Assembly: GCA_030068145.1 (NCBI GenBank)
Contig: JAPJBO010000055.1
Coordinates: forward strand, 186,001 to 250,000
Source of the DNA: Diplonema papillatum
Lineage: Eukaryota > Euglenozoa > Diplonemea > Diplonemida > Diplonemidae
DNA: 64,000 nucleotides
Direction of reading: 5' to 3'
In this document: positions 24,199 to 33,220 of the stretch, piece after piece
Layout: the number at the start of each line of letters is the position of its first letter
How positions within the stretch are numbered: the stretch's first letter is position 1
Notes under the pieces: model-generated
Told to the model about the DNA's origin: nothing
Database searches by the model: none
Seen by the model: only the letters and a program-made list of their open reading frames with translations
Position numbers and translations under genes: made by a program

Positions 24199-25098
24199 CT
24201 GAGCAGCATTTTTTCAAAGAGTGGAGGGAGAGCGTTTGATGGAACGCCGCGAGCGAAACGGCTACACTTACGGAGTTCGGGCTTTTTGCGCCACAAACGA
24301 AGCTACGGGCGACCAGCATCAACTGACCAATGGTTGTGAAAATCCTCCCGGGCTTGCAACGGTTTGTTTGTGCGATTTAACCTACATGTGTTCTGGTTAA
24401 ACCGCTGCCAACGTTCTTTTTTTAGCTGTAACAAATACTGTCTCCAGGGAAGCAGAAATTGGTTGTCGCAAAACGATCTTCATCTCATTTTTCGCGTGTT
24501 CGGGAATAAACACCGCTCTCTGAGGAGGTGTTCTTTCTGGGTTTCGCAGTTTTTTTTGGTTGACCTCGTTTCCGTCCAACAGGTTGTTCCGGTTTCGGAA
24601 AGGCTTCTTTCAGTACGGTTGCAGTTTGGGGGATCTTCTTCATACTCTTCTAAGAACCCTTCCTTCGTGCGTGCTAAAGCCGGTCCACCACCTCCTGATG
24701 GACATTGTGGTCGGATGATAGCTGCACAATCCAGCGACCCGCAGAAATACAGAAGAACCGTGAAAACGGGGGGTTTGCCTGGAGGCTTTTCGTGTTATCC
24801 TGCAGATGCTTTGAGCTGGATCAATGTCGCTACGTGTTCGTATGTCGTAACCATGGTTAACCCTTTACGGACGGGACAGGTATTCATGTCGATAAATCCT
24901 AAACCCGGGCTAGTCGGACAGAGCAAAGACACGTCAAAAGGATCAATGTTTGCTGCTGTGAAGAGATGTGTTGCGAAGCCTTTCCAAGGAGCACCAGGTG
25001 CCCCATTTTGGAGTCGTAAAACTCTTGAGTTTGACTCGGAGATTCTCCAAAAAGGCTTTCCTGCGTGCTCGACAACTTCCCTCCCCCTCCGTCCGTAA

Positions 25099-25982
25099 GG
25101 GTAGATAACCTCAAGACTTTGTTTCTTAGTTTTTGCCTTGCCGCCGGAGCGAACGCACGCGCGCAAAAGAGAAAAGAAAAGACTTAAAGAAAACTTTGGG
25201 TGCAGCGCGCACACGAAGGCTGCAAGGCGTCCCCGCCATGCGAAAACGCTTTCAGAGGGTTCCGGCGGGTTCCGGCGGGTTGGAAATGCCTTTCAGAGGG
25301 TTCCGGCGGGTTGGAAGTGCCTTTCAGAGGGTTCCGGCGGGTTGGAAGTGCCATTCAGAGGGTTCCGGCGGGTTGGAAGTGCCATTCAGAGGGTTCCGGC
25401 GGGTTGGCGATGCCATTCGGAGGGTTCCGGCGGGTTGGAAATGCCATTCAGAGGGTTCCGGCGGGTTGGCGATGCCATTCGGAGGGTTCCGGCGGGTTGG
25501 AAGTGCCATTCAGAGGGTTCCGGCGGGTTGGCGATGCCATTCGGAGGGTTCCGGCGGGTTGGAAGTGCCATTCGGAGGGTTCCGGCGGGTTGGCGATGCC
25601 ATTCGGAGGGTTCCGGCGGGTTGGAAATGCCATTCAGAGGGTTCCGGCGGGTTGGCGATGCCATTCAGAGGGTTCCGGCGGGTTGGAAGTGCCATTCAGA
25701 GGGTTCCGGCGGGTTGGAAATGCCATTCAGAGGGTTCCGGCGGGTTGGAAGTGCCATTCAGAGGGTTCCGGCGGGTTGGAAGTGCCATTCAGAGGGTTCC
25801 GGCGGGTTGGAAGTGCCATTCAGAGGGTTCCGGCGGGTTGGCGATGCCACTCGGAGGGTTCCGGCGGGTTGGAAGTGCCATTCACAGGGTTCCGGCGGGT
25901 TCCGGCGGGCCGACCAACCAACCAAGATCAAAAACTTTCGAACGCGCGCAACGAAGAAACAAAGTTTCGAGTTTATCTACCC
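25099..25982. mobile_element. TAA-flanked inverted-repeat transposon M, copy 1, carrying a minisatellite
   Basis: The left end GGGTAGATAACCTCAAGACT (continuing TTGTTTCTT) pairs with a right end that is the reverse complement of GGGTAGATAAACTCGAAACT. TAA flanks both ends (25096-25098 and 25983-25985). Inside the left end is a constant 145-bp subterminal region, then an array of 31-bp units, then a short right region. The whole arrangement recurs at 39491-42067. Inverted ends plus a TAA duplication are typical of PIF/Harbinger-type elements (TWA duplications), but no transposase is present. It sits in an intron of the coiled-coil gene. Confidence 0.8.
25240..25905. repeat. 31-bp minisatellite, about 21 copies
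   Basis: The unit is GAGGGTTCCGGCGGGTTGG followed by AAGTGCCATTCA, with alternating variants (GGAAGT / GGCGAT / GGAAAT; ATTCA / ATTCG). All three plus frames stay open over the array, giving spurious long proteins. Confidence 0.95.
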
Positions 25983-26028
25983 TAAGGGGCTAAGTAAAAG
26001 GCTGCAGAAGCCAGGAGCAAAGGCGGAC

Positions 26029-26269
26029 CTCCAAGTAGAGCTGGACGTCGCTATCAGCGCCCGTTCCGGGCGCCATCTTCGGGAAGTGCACGGCGGGCGG
26101 CGGCGGGTTCAGCAGCTGGTCCTCAGTGAACATCAGCCGGCACTCCTGCCGCTCGACCATCGACCGGAGCGCGCGCCGGCGGGCGTCGTGCCTCCGCTTC
26201 AGCGCCCGCTGCTGCATCATGTGCTCCTTCTGCAGCCGGAACTTCTCCTGCCCACTCACTGCGCCTTGC
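26029..26269 (-). CDS. Coiled-coil protein gene, exon 2
   Basis: Bounded by ACCCGCAG (AG at 26271-26270) and a donor TTGGAG/GTCCGC. It encodes QGAVSGQEKFRLQKEHMM, then a very basic helix (QQRALKRRHDARRRALRS, VERQECRLMF) and ends PKMAPGTGADSDVQLYLE. It begins with one base that completes the Arg codon left by exon 1, and ends in phase 0 as exon 3 requires. Phase agreement on both sides is the main support that 23.4-27.2 kb is one gene. Confidence 0.7.
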
Positions 26270-26818
26270 CTGCGGGTATTTGCAACGTGGTGCGAGGTGT
26301 CGGTGGGAAGGTGAGTGAGTGTGAGTGCGAGAGCGGGTGGAATGTAAGTGTGAACGTGAATGGGAATGTACATGTGAATCTGAAGGCGCATGTAGTGTAA
26401 GTGCGAGTGTGTGAACGTGAATGTGAATGCACGTGTGAATATGAAGGTGCGAGTAAGTGTAAACGCGAGTGTGTGTGAAGGTGGGTGTGAAAAGGTGAGT
26501 GTCGTTGTGAACGCGAATGTGAATGTAAGTGTGGAGGTGCATGTAAGTGCAGATGCGAGTGTCAGGGTGAGTGCGATCGGTCGGTTGGACATGACTGCCA
26601 CGCACCGGTCATTGTCGCTGCTATAGCGATCTGCGAGCTACGTGGTTTGCCGGCGAACTTTTGTCTTCGGCATGATCACACGAAACACATGAACTAAAAT
26701 GCACGGTTGCTGAGACTAGCTCTAAGTGACTTAGAGCTAGTAACATGAAGGCCGGCACGGCACTGCCGTGTTGTGGGGCGTGCGGGTTTTAAAAAGGGAT
26801 AGTAGAAATGAGGCGCAC
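26270..26818 (-). other. Intron 1 of the coiled-coil gene, with GTGAATGTGA-rich repeats and a perfect hairpin
   Basis: 26290-26600 is a degenerate purine-rich run of GTGAATGTGAACGTGA-type units. At 26713-26739, ACTAGCTCTAAG and CTTAGAGCTAGT form a 12-bp perfect hairpin with a 3-base loop. Confidence 0.6.
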
Positions 26819-27180
26819 CGCAAGACGGCCCTTTCGGCCTCGAGCTGCGTCGTCAGGGCGGTGGCTTTGCGGTTTGCTTCCTTGAGTTTGACCTCCGTGA
26901 AGTGCAGCTCGTCTCGGACGGTGTCGAGTTCTGCTTTGGTCCTGTGCACCTGCCGGTGGAGCAGCGTGAGTTCGGCGTCATCGAGCTCGGTTGCCGGCAC
27001 TCTGTTGAAGACGTAGCCGTCGCCAGCCTCGTCGCTGTCGTCGGCGCCCTCTTGGAACGCGGGCAAGTCGGCCGTTTCGCCCCCCTCCTCCTCGACCAGC
27101 TTCCGCATGGCGTCGGTTATCACGGAAAGCCGCTTCCCCGCGGCATCGCCCTTGTCCGCCCTGTCCGACCCTTGCCGCAT
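26819..27180 (-). CDS. Coiled-coil protein gene, exon 1 (possible start)
   Basis: The frame opens with ATG at 27180 (MRQGSDRADKGDAAGKRL). It continues with an acidic region (VEEEGGETADLPAFQEGADD) and a heptad-rich helix (TLLHRQVHRTKAELDTVRDE, VKLKEANRKATALTTQLEAE), ending at donor TTGCG/GTGCGCC in phase 2. The frame stays open a little upstream of the ATG, so an earlier exon is possible. Coiled-coil character is clear; identity is not. Confidence 0.65.
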
Positions 27181-27575
27181 CGCGCCCTCCCCGCTGCCCT
27201 GCGCAGCGTTGGGCCGCCGGCCGACGCAGTCGTTTTTTCTCTCTCTATAATGTTCGGGGGCCAGGAGGGAGGGGTGGGGGGTGAGAGGTTGTTGTTGTTG
27301 AGAGAAGGACGTTCCGAGCTGGTGTCCGTTCTGGAGTTCTTTTTGCTGCCTTTTTTTTTTTTTTTTTTTTTGCCTGGTTCGATTTAATCAGCGTACTAGC
27401 TCTGACCTCGACCCCCGAGCCCGGAACTGGTAAACTGGTCTGTATCCAGATTTTGTGCACAGGGGGAGGGCAGACACCCCCGTTCGGCAACGAATGCCTG
27501 CAGAGCGAAGTCGTACCGGATAGCGGTGGCATGGTGGACAAAGAACGAAGAAAGCCATACGCCTGCTACGGGAAA
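27181..27575. other. Intergenic, nothing recognised
   Basis: It contains a T tract (27352-27371). Open frames running into the following minisatellite are by-products of the array. Confidence 0.5.
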
Positions 27576-29036
27576 GTGGGCCAACAACAGCGTCAGTGGG
27601 AAACAAAGGGACGAGTGGGCCAACAACAGCGTCAGTGGGAAACAAAGGGACGAGTGGGCCAACAACAGCGTCAGTGGGAAACAAAGGGACGAGTGGGCCA
27701 ACAACAGCGTCAGTGGGAAACAAAGGGACGAGTGGGCCAACAACAGCGTCAGTGGGAAACAAAGGGACGAGTGGGCCAACAACAGCGTCAGTGGGAAACA
27801 AAGGGACGAGTGGGCCAACAACAGCGTCAGTGGGAAACAAAGGGACGAGTGGGCCAACAACAGCGTCAGTGGGAAACGAAGGGACGAGTGGGCCAACAAC
27901 AGCGTCAGTGGGAAACGAAGGGACGAGTGGGCCAACAACAGCGTCAGTGGGAAACGAAGGGACGAGTGGGCCAACAACAGCGTCAGTGGGAAACGAAGGG
28001 ACGAGTGGGCCAACAACAGCGTCAGTGGGAAACGAAGGGACGAGTGGGCCAACAACAGCGTCAGTGGGAAACGAAGGGACGAGTGGGCCAACAACAGCGT
28101 CAGTGGGAAACGAAGGGACGAGTGGGCCAACAACAGCGTCAGTGGGAAACGAAGGGACGAGTGGGCCTACAACAGCGTCAGTGGGAAACAAAGGGACGAG
28201 TGGGCCAACAACAGCGTCAGTGGGAAACAAAGGGACGAGTGGGCCAACAACAGCGTCAGTGGGAAACGAAGGGACGAGTGGGCCAACAACAGCGTCAGTG
28301 GGAAACGAAGGGACGAGTGGGCCAACAACAGCGTCAGTGGGAAACGAAGGGACGAGTGGGCCAACAACAGCGTCAGTGGGAAACAAAGGGACGAGTGGGC
28401 CAACAACAGCGTCAGTGGGAAACGAAGGGACGAGTGGGCCAACAACAGCGTCAGTGGGAAACGAAGGGACGAGTGGGCCAACAACAGCGTCAGTGGGAAA
28501 CGAAGGGACGAGTGGGCCAACAACAGCGTCAGTGGGAAACAAAGGGACGAGTGGGCCTACAACAGCGTCAGTGGGAAACAAAGGGACGAGTGGGCCTACA
28601 ACAGCGTCAGTGGGAAACAAAGGGACGAGTGGGCCTACAACAGCGTCAGTGGGAAACAAAGGGACGAGTGGGCCTACAACAGCGTCAGTGGGAAACGAAG
28701 GGACGAGTGGGCCAACAACAGCGTCAGTGGGAAACGAAGGGACGAGTGGGACAACGCGTCAGTGGGAAACGAAGGGACGAGTGGGCCAACAACAGCGTCA
28801 GTGGGAAACGAAGGGACGAGTGGGCCAACAACAGCGTCAGTGGGAAACGAAGGGACGAGTGGGCCAACAACAGCGTCAGTGGGAAACGAAGGGACGAGTG
28901 GGCCAACAACAGCGTCAGTGGGAAACGAAGGGACGAGTGGGCCAACAACAGCGTCAGTGGGAAACGAAGGGACGAGTGGGCCAACAACAGTGTCAGTGGG
29001 AAACGAAGGGACGAGTGGGCCAACAACAGTGTCAGT
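27576..29036. repeat. 39-bp minisatellite, about 37 copies
   Basis: The unit GTGGGCCAACAACAGCGTCA plus GTGGGAAACAAAGGGACGA is 39 bp (13 codons) and free of stops in several frames. That yields apparent repeat proteins of about 500-600 residues on the plus strand and about 420 on the minus strand. Variants (CAA/CGA in the AAACRAAGGG block; CCAAC/CCTAC) are clustered in blocks, showing local duplication. A 4-bp deletion at about 28750 shifts any frame, so a true 37-repeat protein in a single frame is not maintained. Confidence 0.95.
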
Positions 29037-29425
29037 GAAGGGCTTGGGTTAGTCATCATATCTTTGCGCATGACCCCCACTTTGTCGACGCACGCTTCAT
29101 ACTCCGGCCACGTGGCGAAGTTCAGTGTTCTTGGGCTCGCAATCCACGCATTGAGGTACGCCTCCATAGCGCTCCTCGGGATGCCACTGCCACGTTCATA
29201 CGGGCCATTGAGCCCGAGCATTAGCACGTCGGTCAGCGTCTGCTCGTGAAGCCTCTTCCTGGCTTTTGTCAACACCCTTTTCATGTTTGAAAAGACACGC
29301 TCGACCGATGCTGTCCCCATTGGCAGGACAACAGCAATGGCAAACAGATTGTTTGTCTCTGGAAATGCCGTCGAAAGGTTCGATGACTTCAGCAGCCCCA
29401 GCATGACGTCTTCCCATGCACCCGG
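29037..29425 (-). pseudogene. hAT-type transposase C-terminal fragment
   Basis: The minus-strand frame reads LFAIAVVLPMGTASVERVFS, then KRVLTKARKRLHEQTLTDVL. This is the pattern of the hAT dimerisation domain: hydrophobic strand, a small-residue S-x-E-R-x-F-S core, then a basic RxRL segment. It continues to about GVMRKDMMTNPSPS and then passes directly into the 39-bp array on the minus strand. The catalytic part of a hAT transposase and hAT inverted ends are not visible, so this is a fragment, possibly a decayed element. Confidence 0.6.
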
Positions 29426-29545
29426 TGGTTGAACACGGTGGTAGTACACTGTGGTACCCCGTGGTAGCACACTGTGGTACCCCGTGGTGCACGGTGGTAG
29501 TACACTGTGGTACCCTGTACACACTGTAGTAGTACACTGTGGGTA
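29426..29545. repeat. Degenerate tandem repeat of GTGGTACCCCGTGGTAGYACACT
   Basis: About four imperfect 23-bp units. No coding role seen. Confidence 0.7.
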
Positions 29546-29689
29546 GCCGGTTTCTCCGGGAAAACAATAATAGCTGAGATTTTTTTTTTTTTTTGACCCA
29601 GACCAGTTTCCAGACCAACTCTGGTCTGGCGACCAGCTTACCCCCCCCCCAAGCTGGTAGGCTGTTCGATTTGGTTTGGTTGGGGGGAA

Positions 29690-30010
29690 AATCTTAGTTT
29701 CGTGTTCAGGCTCTACTTGCCTCTAAGTGTTTGATGCTAGCATCAAGTCTTCTTCGCGGAATGCAGAGTCTTTTTTTCTTCTTTTTTTCTTTTTTTCCCG
29801 TTTTCTGTTTTTTCTGTTCTTTCTTTCGTTGTCGACAATTTCTTTTTTCTCCTTTTACTTCTAATTTTAACTTTAATTTTCTTTACCATGGTATTTTTGG
29901 ACTTTCTGGTGCCGTAGAGTAGTTCTTCTTTCTCTATGCCGCCCACGTCGATGTTCGTTTAGCAGCGGCTGCCGAATCATGCCGTGGCACCGTCCTTTTG
30001 TGCGTCTGCC
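29690..30010. repeat. Dispersed repeat family D, copy
   Basis: It begins AAAATCTTAGTTTCGTG and GTTTGATGCTAGCATCAAGT, and ends with GCAGCGGCTGCC...CCGTGGCACC. It parallels 18407-18842; the middle (T-rich) is poorly conserved. Confidence 0.5.
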
Positions 30011-30584
30011 TTGCTGAAGAAGTGTGGGAAAGGAGTCCAGGACTCCGTGGTTTGAAACCATGTGCTATGGCTTCACTTCCTCCTCCCTTCGTCCGTTTTT
30101 CTTTAAAAAAGGGGGTTTACAAATTGGGTTGTGGCTCGTGACCAACCGCCACGGGGCACTACTTCCACCAGGTGAAAGTGTTTACGCTTTCTCGAGAGAG
30201 ATGACGTAGCCATTGGTTGTGAATCTCCTGGCACATTCCTCCCATGAGAGGGGGGGGGCCCTGGGGGGGGGGGGCTAGTGTAGACTAATGCGACTGACAC
30301 CAACGAGAAGTCTTTTTAACCAACCACATCCCCTGAAGGCTGTATAGTTCTCTCACCGACTTCGTGCTGGTTCAACTCCCTTTGTGAAACTGTGAAGTGC
30401 CTGCCGTTCCTCGTGACGCTGTATGCAACAGGCTCAGCCTGCTTTGATCGTCTGTCTTTTATTTCTCGCCTCCCTCAACGTTCCTTTTTCTGCCATTCCT
30501 ACGCCGTGCTGACCAGTACCACCTACCGGTCCAGTTTTTTTTCTTCTGAGGGTGCGATTACCAGCGTCGGAGACAGTTAACCCC
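30011..30584. other. Intergenic, nothing recognised
   Basis: G tracts near 30250 and 30265-30276. No coding signal. Confidence 0.4.
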
Positions 30585-31460
30585 TCACACAGCTCCGCCC
30601 TCGCAGGACCACTGGAGTGTCTCGGCTAGAAAGGCTATTCCACGAGGAACGAAGAAACGTACACGTGGGCAGGTGAGCAACGCCGCCTCCTCCCCTTGCG
30701 AGTTGCGGAGCGATTCCAGTGGCGTTTTACCCCGAGGACGCGACTTCGATCTGCGTGGGATTGGGAAGGCTTGGGAACGGGGAACAGTGCAGATTCCCCC
30801 TTGCGAGTTGCGGAGTGATCTCACAGGGGCGTGCTACCCTGAGGAAGCGACTTCGGTCGGCAAAGGTGGTGTGCAACCTTCCATCGCTCCTCTCCCGCAG
30901 GTCTACCTACTGGAGTGTCTCAGCTGGAAAGGCTATTCCATGGGGGCCGAAAAAGGTACAGGTGAGCCACGCCGCCTCCTCCTTGCGAGTTGCGGAGCGA
31001 TTCCAGTGGCGTTTTACCCCGAGGTCGCGACTTCGATCTGCGTGGGAGACGCGGAAACCCCCTCTCTAGCACGACAGCTGCAGTGCCTCTGGCTGGAAAG
31101 GCTTGGGAACGGGGAACAGTGCAGATTCCCCCTTGCGAGTTGCGGAGGCTCGCAGGGGCGTTTTACTTTGAGAATGCGATTTCGCTCGGCGTTGGAGACA
31201 GCAGTGAAAACCCACAGCTCCGCTCTCGCAGGACTACTGGAGTGCTCTCGGTTAGAAAAGCTGTTTCGCGAGGAACGAGGAAGAAGAGGGTGGAGTGTGC
31301 ACCACCTCCTGGAGAGAACGTGCAGAGCCGGAGGAGGCGAATTCGCTCGGCGCGGGAGACAGTGAAACCCCCTACGGTCCAGTCTCGCGGAACTACTAGA
31401 GTGTCATAGCTAGAAAGGCTTTTCACGACGAACGAGGAAGGTGCAGATGAGTGACGCCAC
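30585..31460 (+). repeat. Degenerate mosaic of two repeated modules
   Basis: CTTGCGAGTTGCGGAG occurs at about 30697, 30800, 30984 and 31132. A second module (CTCTCGCAGGACTACTGGAG...GAAAGGCT) occurs near 30600, 30890, 31225 and 31378. TTTTACCCCGAGG(A/T)CGCGAC follows the first module twice. Frames are open but not conserved between copies, so it is probably non-coding. Confidence 0.6.
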
Positions 31461-31604
31461 CACCTCCCCTTGAGTGATCGAGGAGATCTATCTTGCATTG
31501 GGCACAATGTTTGAGCCACACCGGTGCAGAGCATTCTTTAACCCTATTCCGACGAGCCGGACCTACGTGTCCGGTTTACTCAGTTTCTTTTCTTCTCTTG
31601 TGCT

Positions 31605-31740
31605 TGGTACCAGGGAAAGCCTGCTACACGGGAGCCAAGCTTCACGTGTTCGGCGGTACTGCAGAGCCACGGGCCTACGGGTCAAGTGGCTACCGATTTC
31701 CCAAACTAAAGCATCAAGGCTTGGCGCACCTTGGGGCTTG
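31605..31740 (+). repeat. Dispersed repeat family E, copy
   Basis: It runs from GGTACCAGGGAAAGCCTGC to CTTGGCGCACCTTGGGGCT. The same sequence lies in reverse at 52685-52802, lacking a 25-bp piece, and its beginning closes the window at 63960-64000. Confidence 0.75.
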
Positions 31741-31929
31741 GCGCTCGCGCTGAACACAAGCTCGTCGAGACGGTCAGCCGCAGGGCAGAGCGGACGGGGT
31801 TGTGACACTGTGCTGCCTCCGACTCAAGCTTTGCAAGCTGTGGTTGAGCGTCACGTTCCTGGACCAGGAGCGGCCTCTTTCTTTCTTCTTCTCTTGTGCT
31901 TAGGATGTGCACCGGGCGCCAAGAAATTC

Positions 31930-32639
31930 CAAGAAATATGGAAAGGGACGAGTTGTGACGTATCTTTCCATTGCCGCACTCGGAGGCCAGATAGGTTAGA
32001 AAATCGACGCAAGGCATCAGTAGATATGCCCATGTCCACCCTGTCGAGAAATTCAGAATAAATCTGTAGGTGCCCCTTCGGAATAGGGTTAAGCAGCGGA
32101 GCATCGGTTCTCTGGGGAAGTACGCGACGCGCTTGAGGCTGCCGTCGTTGGACGGCGGCTCTCCGGGGGTGTGGACGTTGACCGGCTCCGTCGGCAGCCC
32201 GTTGGCCAGCCGCCTTCAACCCGCCCTCCAGCACGCAGACCCGCTCGGAGGCCAGAAAATGGTCACCTACGACGGTTAGAAAAGCGACCCAAGGCATCAG
32301 TGGGTATGCCCGTGTCGACCCCGTCATTGTAGGTGCCCCGTCGGAATAGGGTTAAGCAGGGGAAGTACGCGACGCTCCCCGATCTGGGAGGCCAGAAACA
32401 CCTATGTCGGTTAGAAAAGCGACTCAAGGCATCAGTGGGTATGCCCGTGTCGACCCTGTCATTGTAGGTGCCCCGTCGGAATAGGGTTAAGCAGGGGAAG
32501 TACGCGACGCTCCCCGATCTGGGAGGCCAGAAACACCTATGTCGGTTAGAAAAGCGACCCAGGGTATGCCCGTGTCGACCCTGTCGCAGAAACCCCAGAA
32601 TAGATTTATCTGTAGGTGCCCCGTCGGAATAGGGTTAAG
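31930..32639. repeat. Reiterated 3'-flank of the rhodanese gene, including a 135-bp tandem repeat
   Basis: The block GTAGGTGCCCC(G/T)TCGG with AATAGGGTTAAGCAG occurs at about 32061, 32329, 32464, 32610 and 33197. Between 32246 and 32600 the unit is 135 bp (GATCTGGGAG at 32381 and 32516). Its upstream partner (TGGAACGATTTGTGGCGTATC type) at 33070 is echoed at 31937. The block marks the downstream flank of each duplicated rhodanese 3' end. Confidence 0.8.
32098..32262 (-). pseudogene. Truncated copy of the rhodanese gene 3' end
   Basis: It matches about 33230-33385 of the intact gene (KRVAYFPKRT through the CVLEGG region) with substitutions and small deletions. Only about 55 codons remain. Confidence 0.75.
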
Positions 32640-33065
32640 CAGGAGCGTCGGTTCTCTTGGGGAAGTACGCGACACGCTTGAGGCTGTCGTCGTTGGACGG
32701 CGGCTCTTCAGGGGTGTTGACGTCGACCGGCTCCGTCGCCAGCCCGTTGGCCAGCCACGCTTTGAACCCGACCTCCAGCACGCAGACCCGCGAGTGGTAC
32801 GGCAGCACCTTGCGCAGCGTCGCGGACACCAGGATGGGCCGCCCCCCGCCGACCAGGCCCCGCCGTAGAGCACGAGCTTCTTCCCGCTGCTGAACAGCGG
32901 GTTGAACAGCCGGTGGTGGCTCTGCGACTGCGGGTTGCTGTACCACTCGATCAGCTCCCTCTGCGCCAACGCAGCCCCCGGGATGACCCCTGTGGTTTGG
33001 ACCTCTTCCTTCGACCGGACGTCGACGAAAACGACGTCGGGATTCGTCAGTACTTCGTGCAAAAA
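32640..33065 (-). pseudogene. Second-rhodanese-domain duplicate with frameshift
   Basis: It is nearly identical to 33230-33655. One base is missing in the loop after KKLVLYGG, so the frame breaks in the middle of the domain. The other differences are few, indicating a recent tandem duplication. Confidence 0.85.
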
Positions 33066-33220
33066 TGTGGTATGGAACGATTTGTGGCGTATCTTCCCAT
33101 TGCCGCTCTGAGAGGCAAGAAATTCGTCGCCAGTGACGGTAAGAAAATCGACAATCAGTGGGTATGCCCGCGCAGAAACCCCGGAATAGATTTATCTGTA
33201 GGTGCCCCGTCGGAATAGGG

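Larger units (their letters stand above)
24199..26028 (-). other. Intron 2 of the coiled-coil gene, 1830 bp
   Basis: It starts GTCCGCC (26028) and ends TGCTCAG (24199). It contains the minisatellite-bearing transposon at 25099-25982, a partial family O copy near 24295-24330 and the TTTGCCTGGAGGCTTTTCGTG motif near 24776. Confidence 0.6.

Noticed and set aside
25133-26400. Apparent 286-420-residue plus-strand proteins over the 31-bp array
   Set aside because: Same reasoning: minisatellite inside a transposon, itself in an intron of a minus-strand gene.
27453-29249. Apparent 500-600-residue repeat proteins over the 39-bp array
   Set aside because: The unit is a multiple of three and lacks stops in several frames on both strands; a 4-bp deletion breaks every frame, and there is no conserved start.
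27240-29640. CRISPR-like array
   Set aside because: Units are contiguous with no unique spacers; this is a minisatellite in a eukaryotic genome.
31474-32061. Plus-strand 195-residue frame
   Set aside because: It spans a dispersed repeat (family E) and the rhodanese flank block in antisense; no independent coding evidence.
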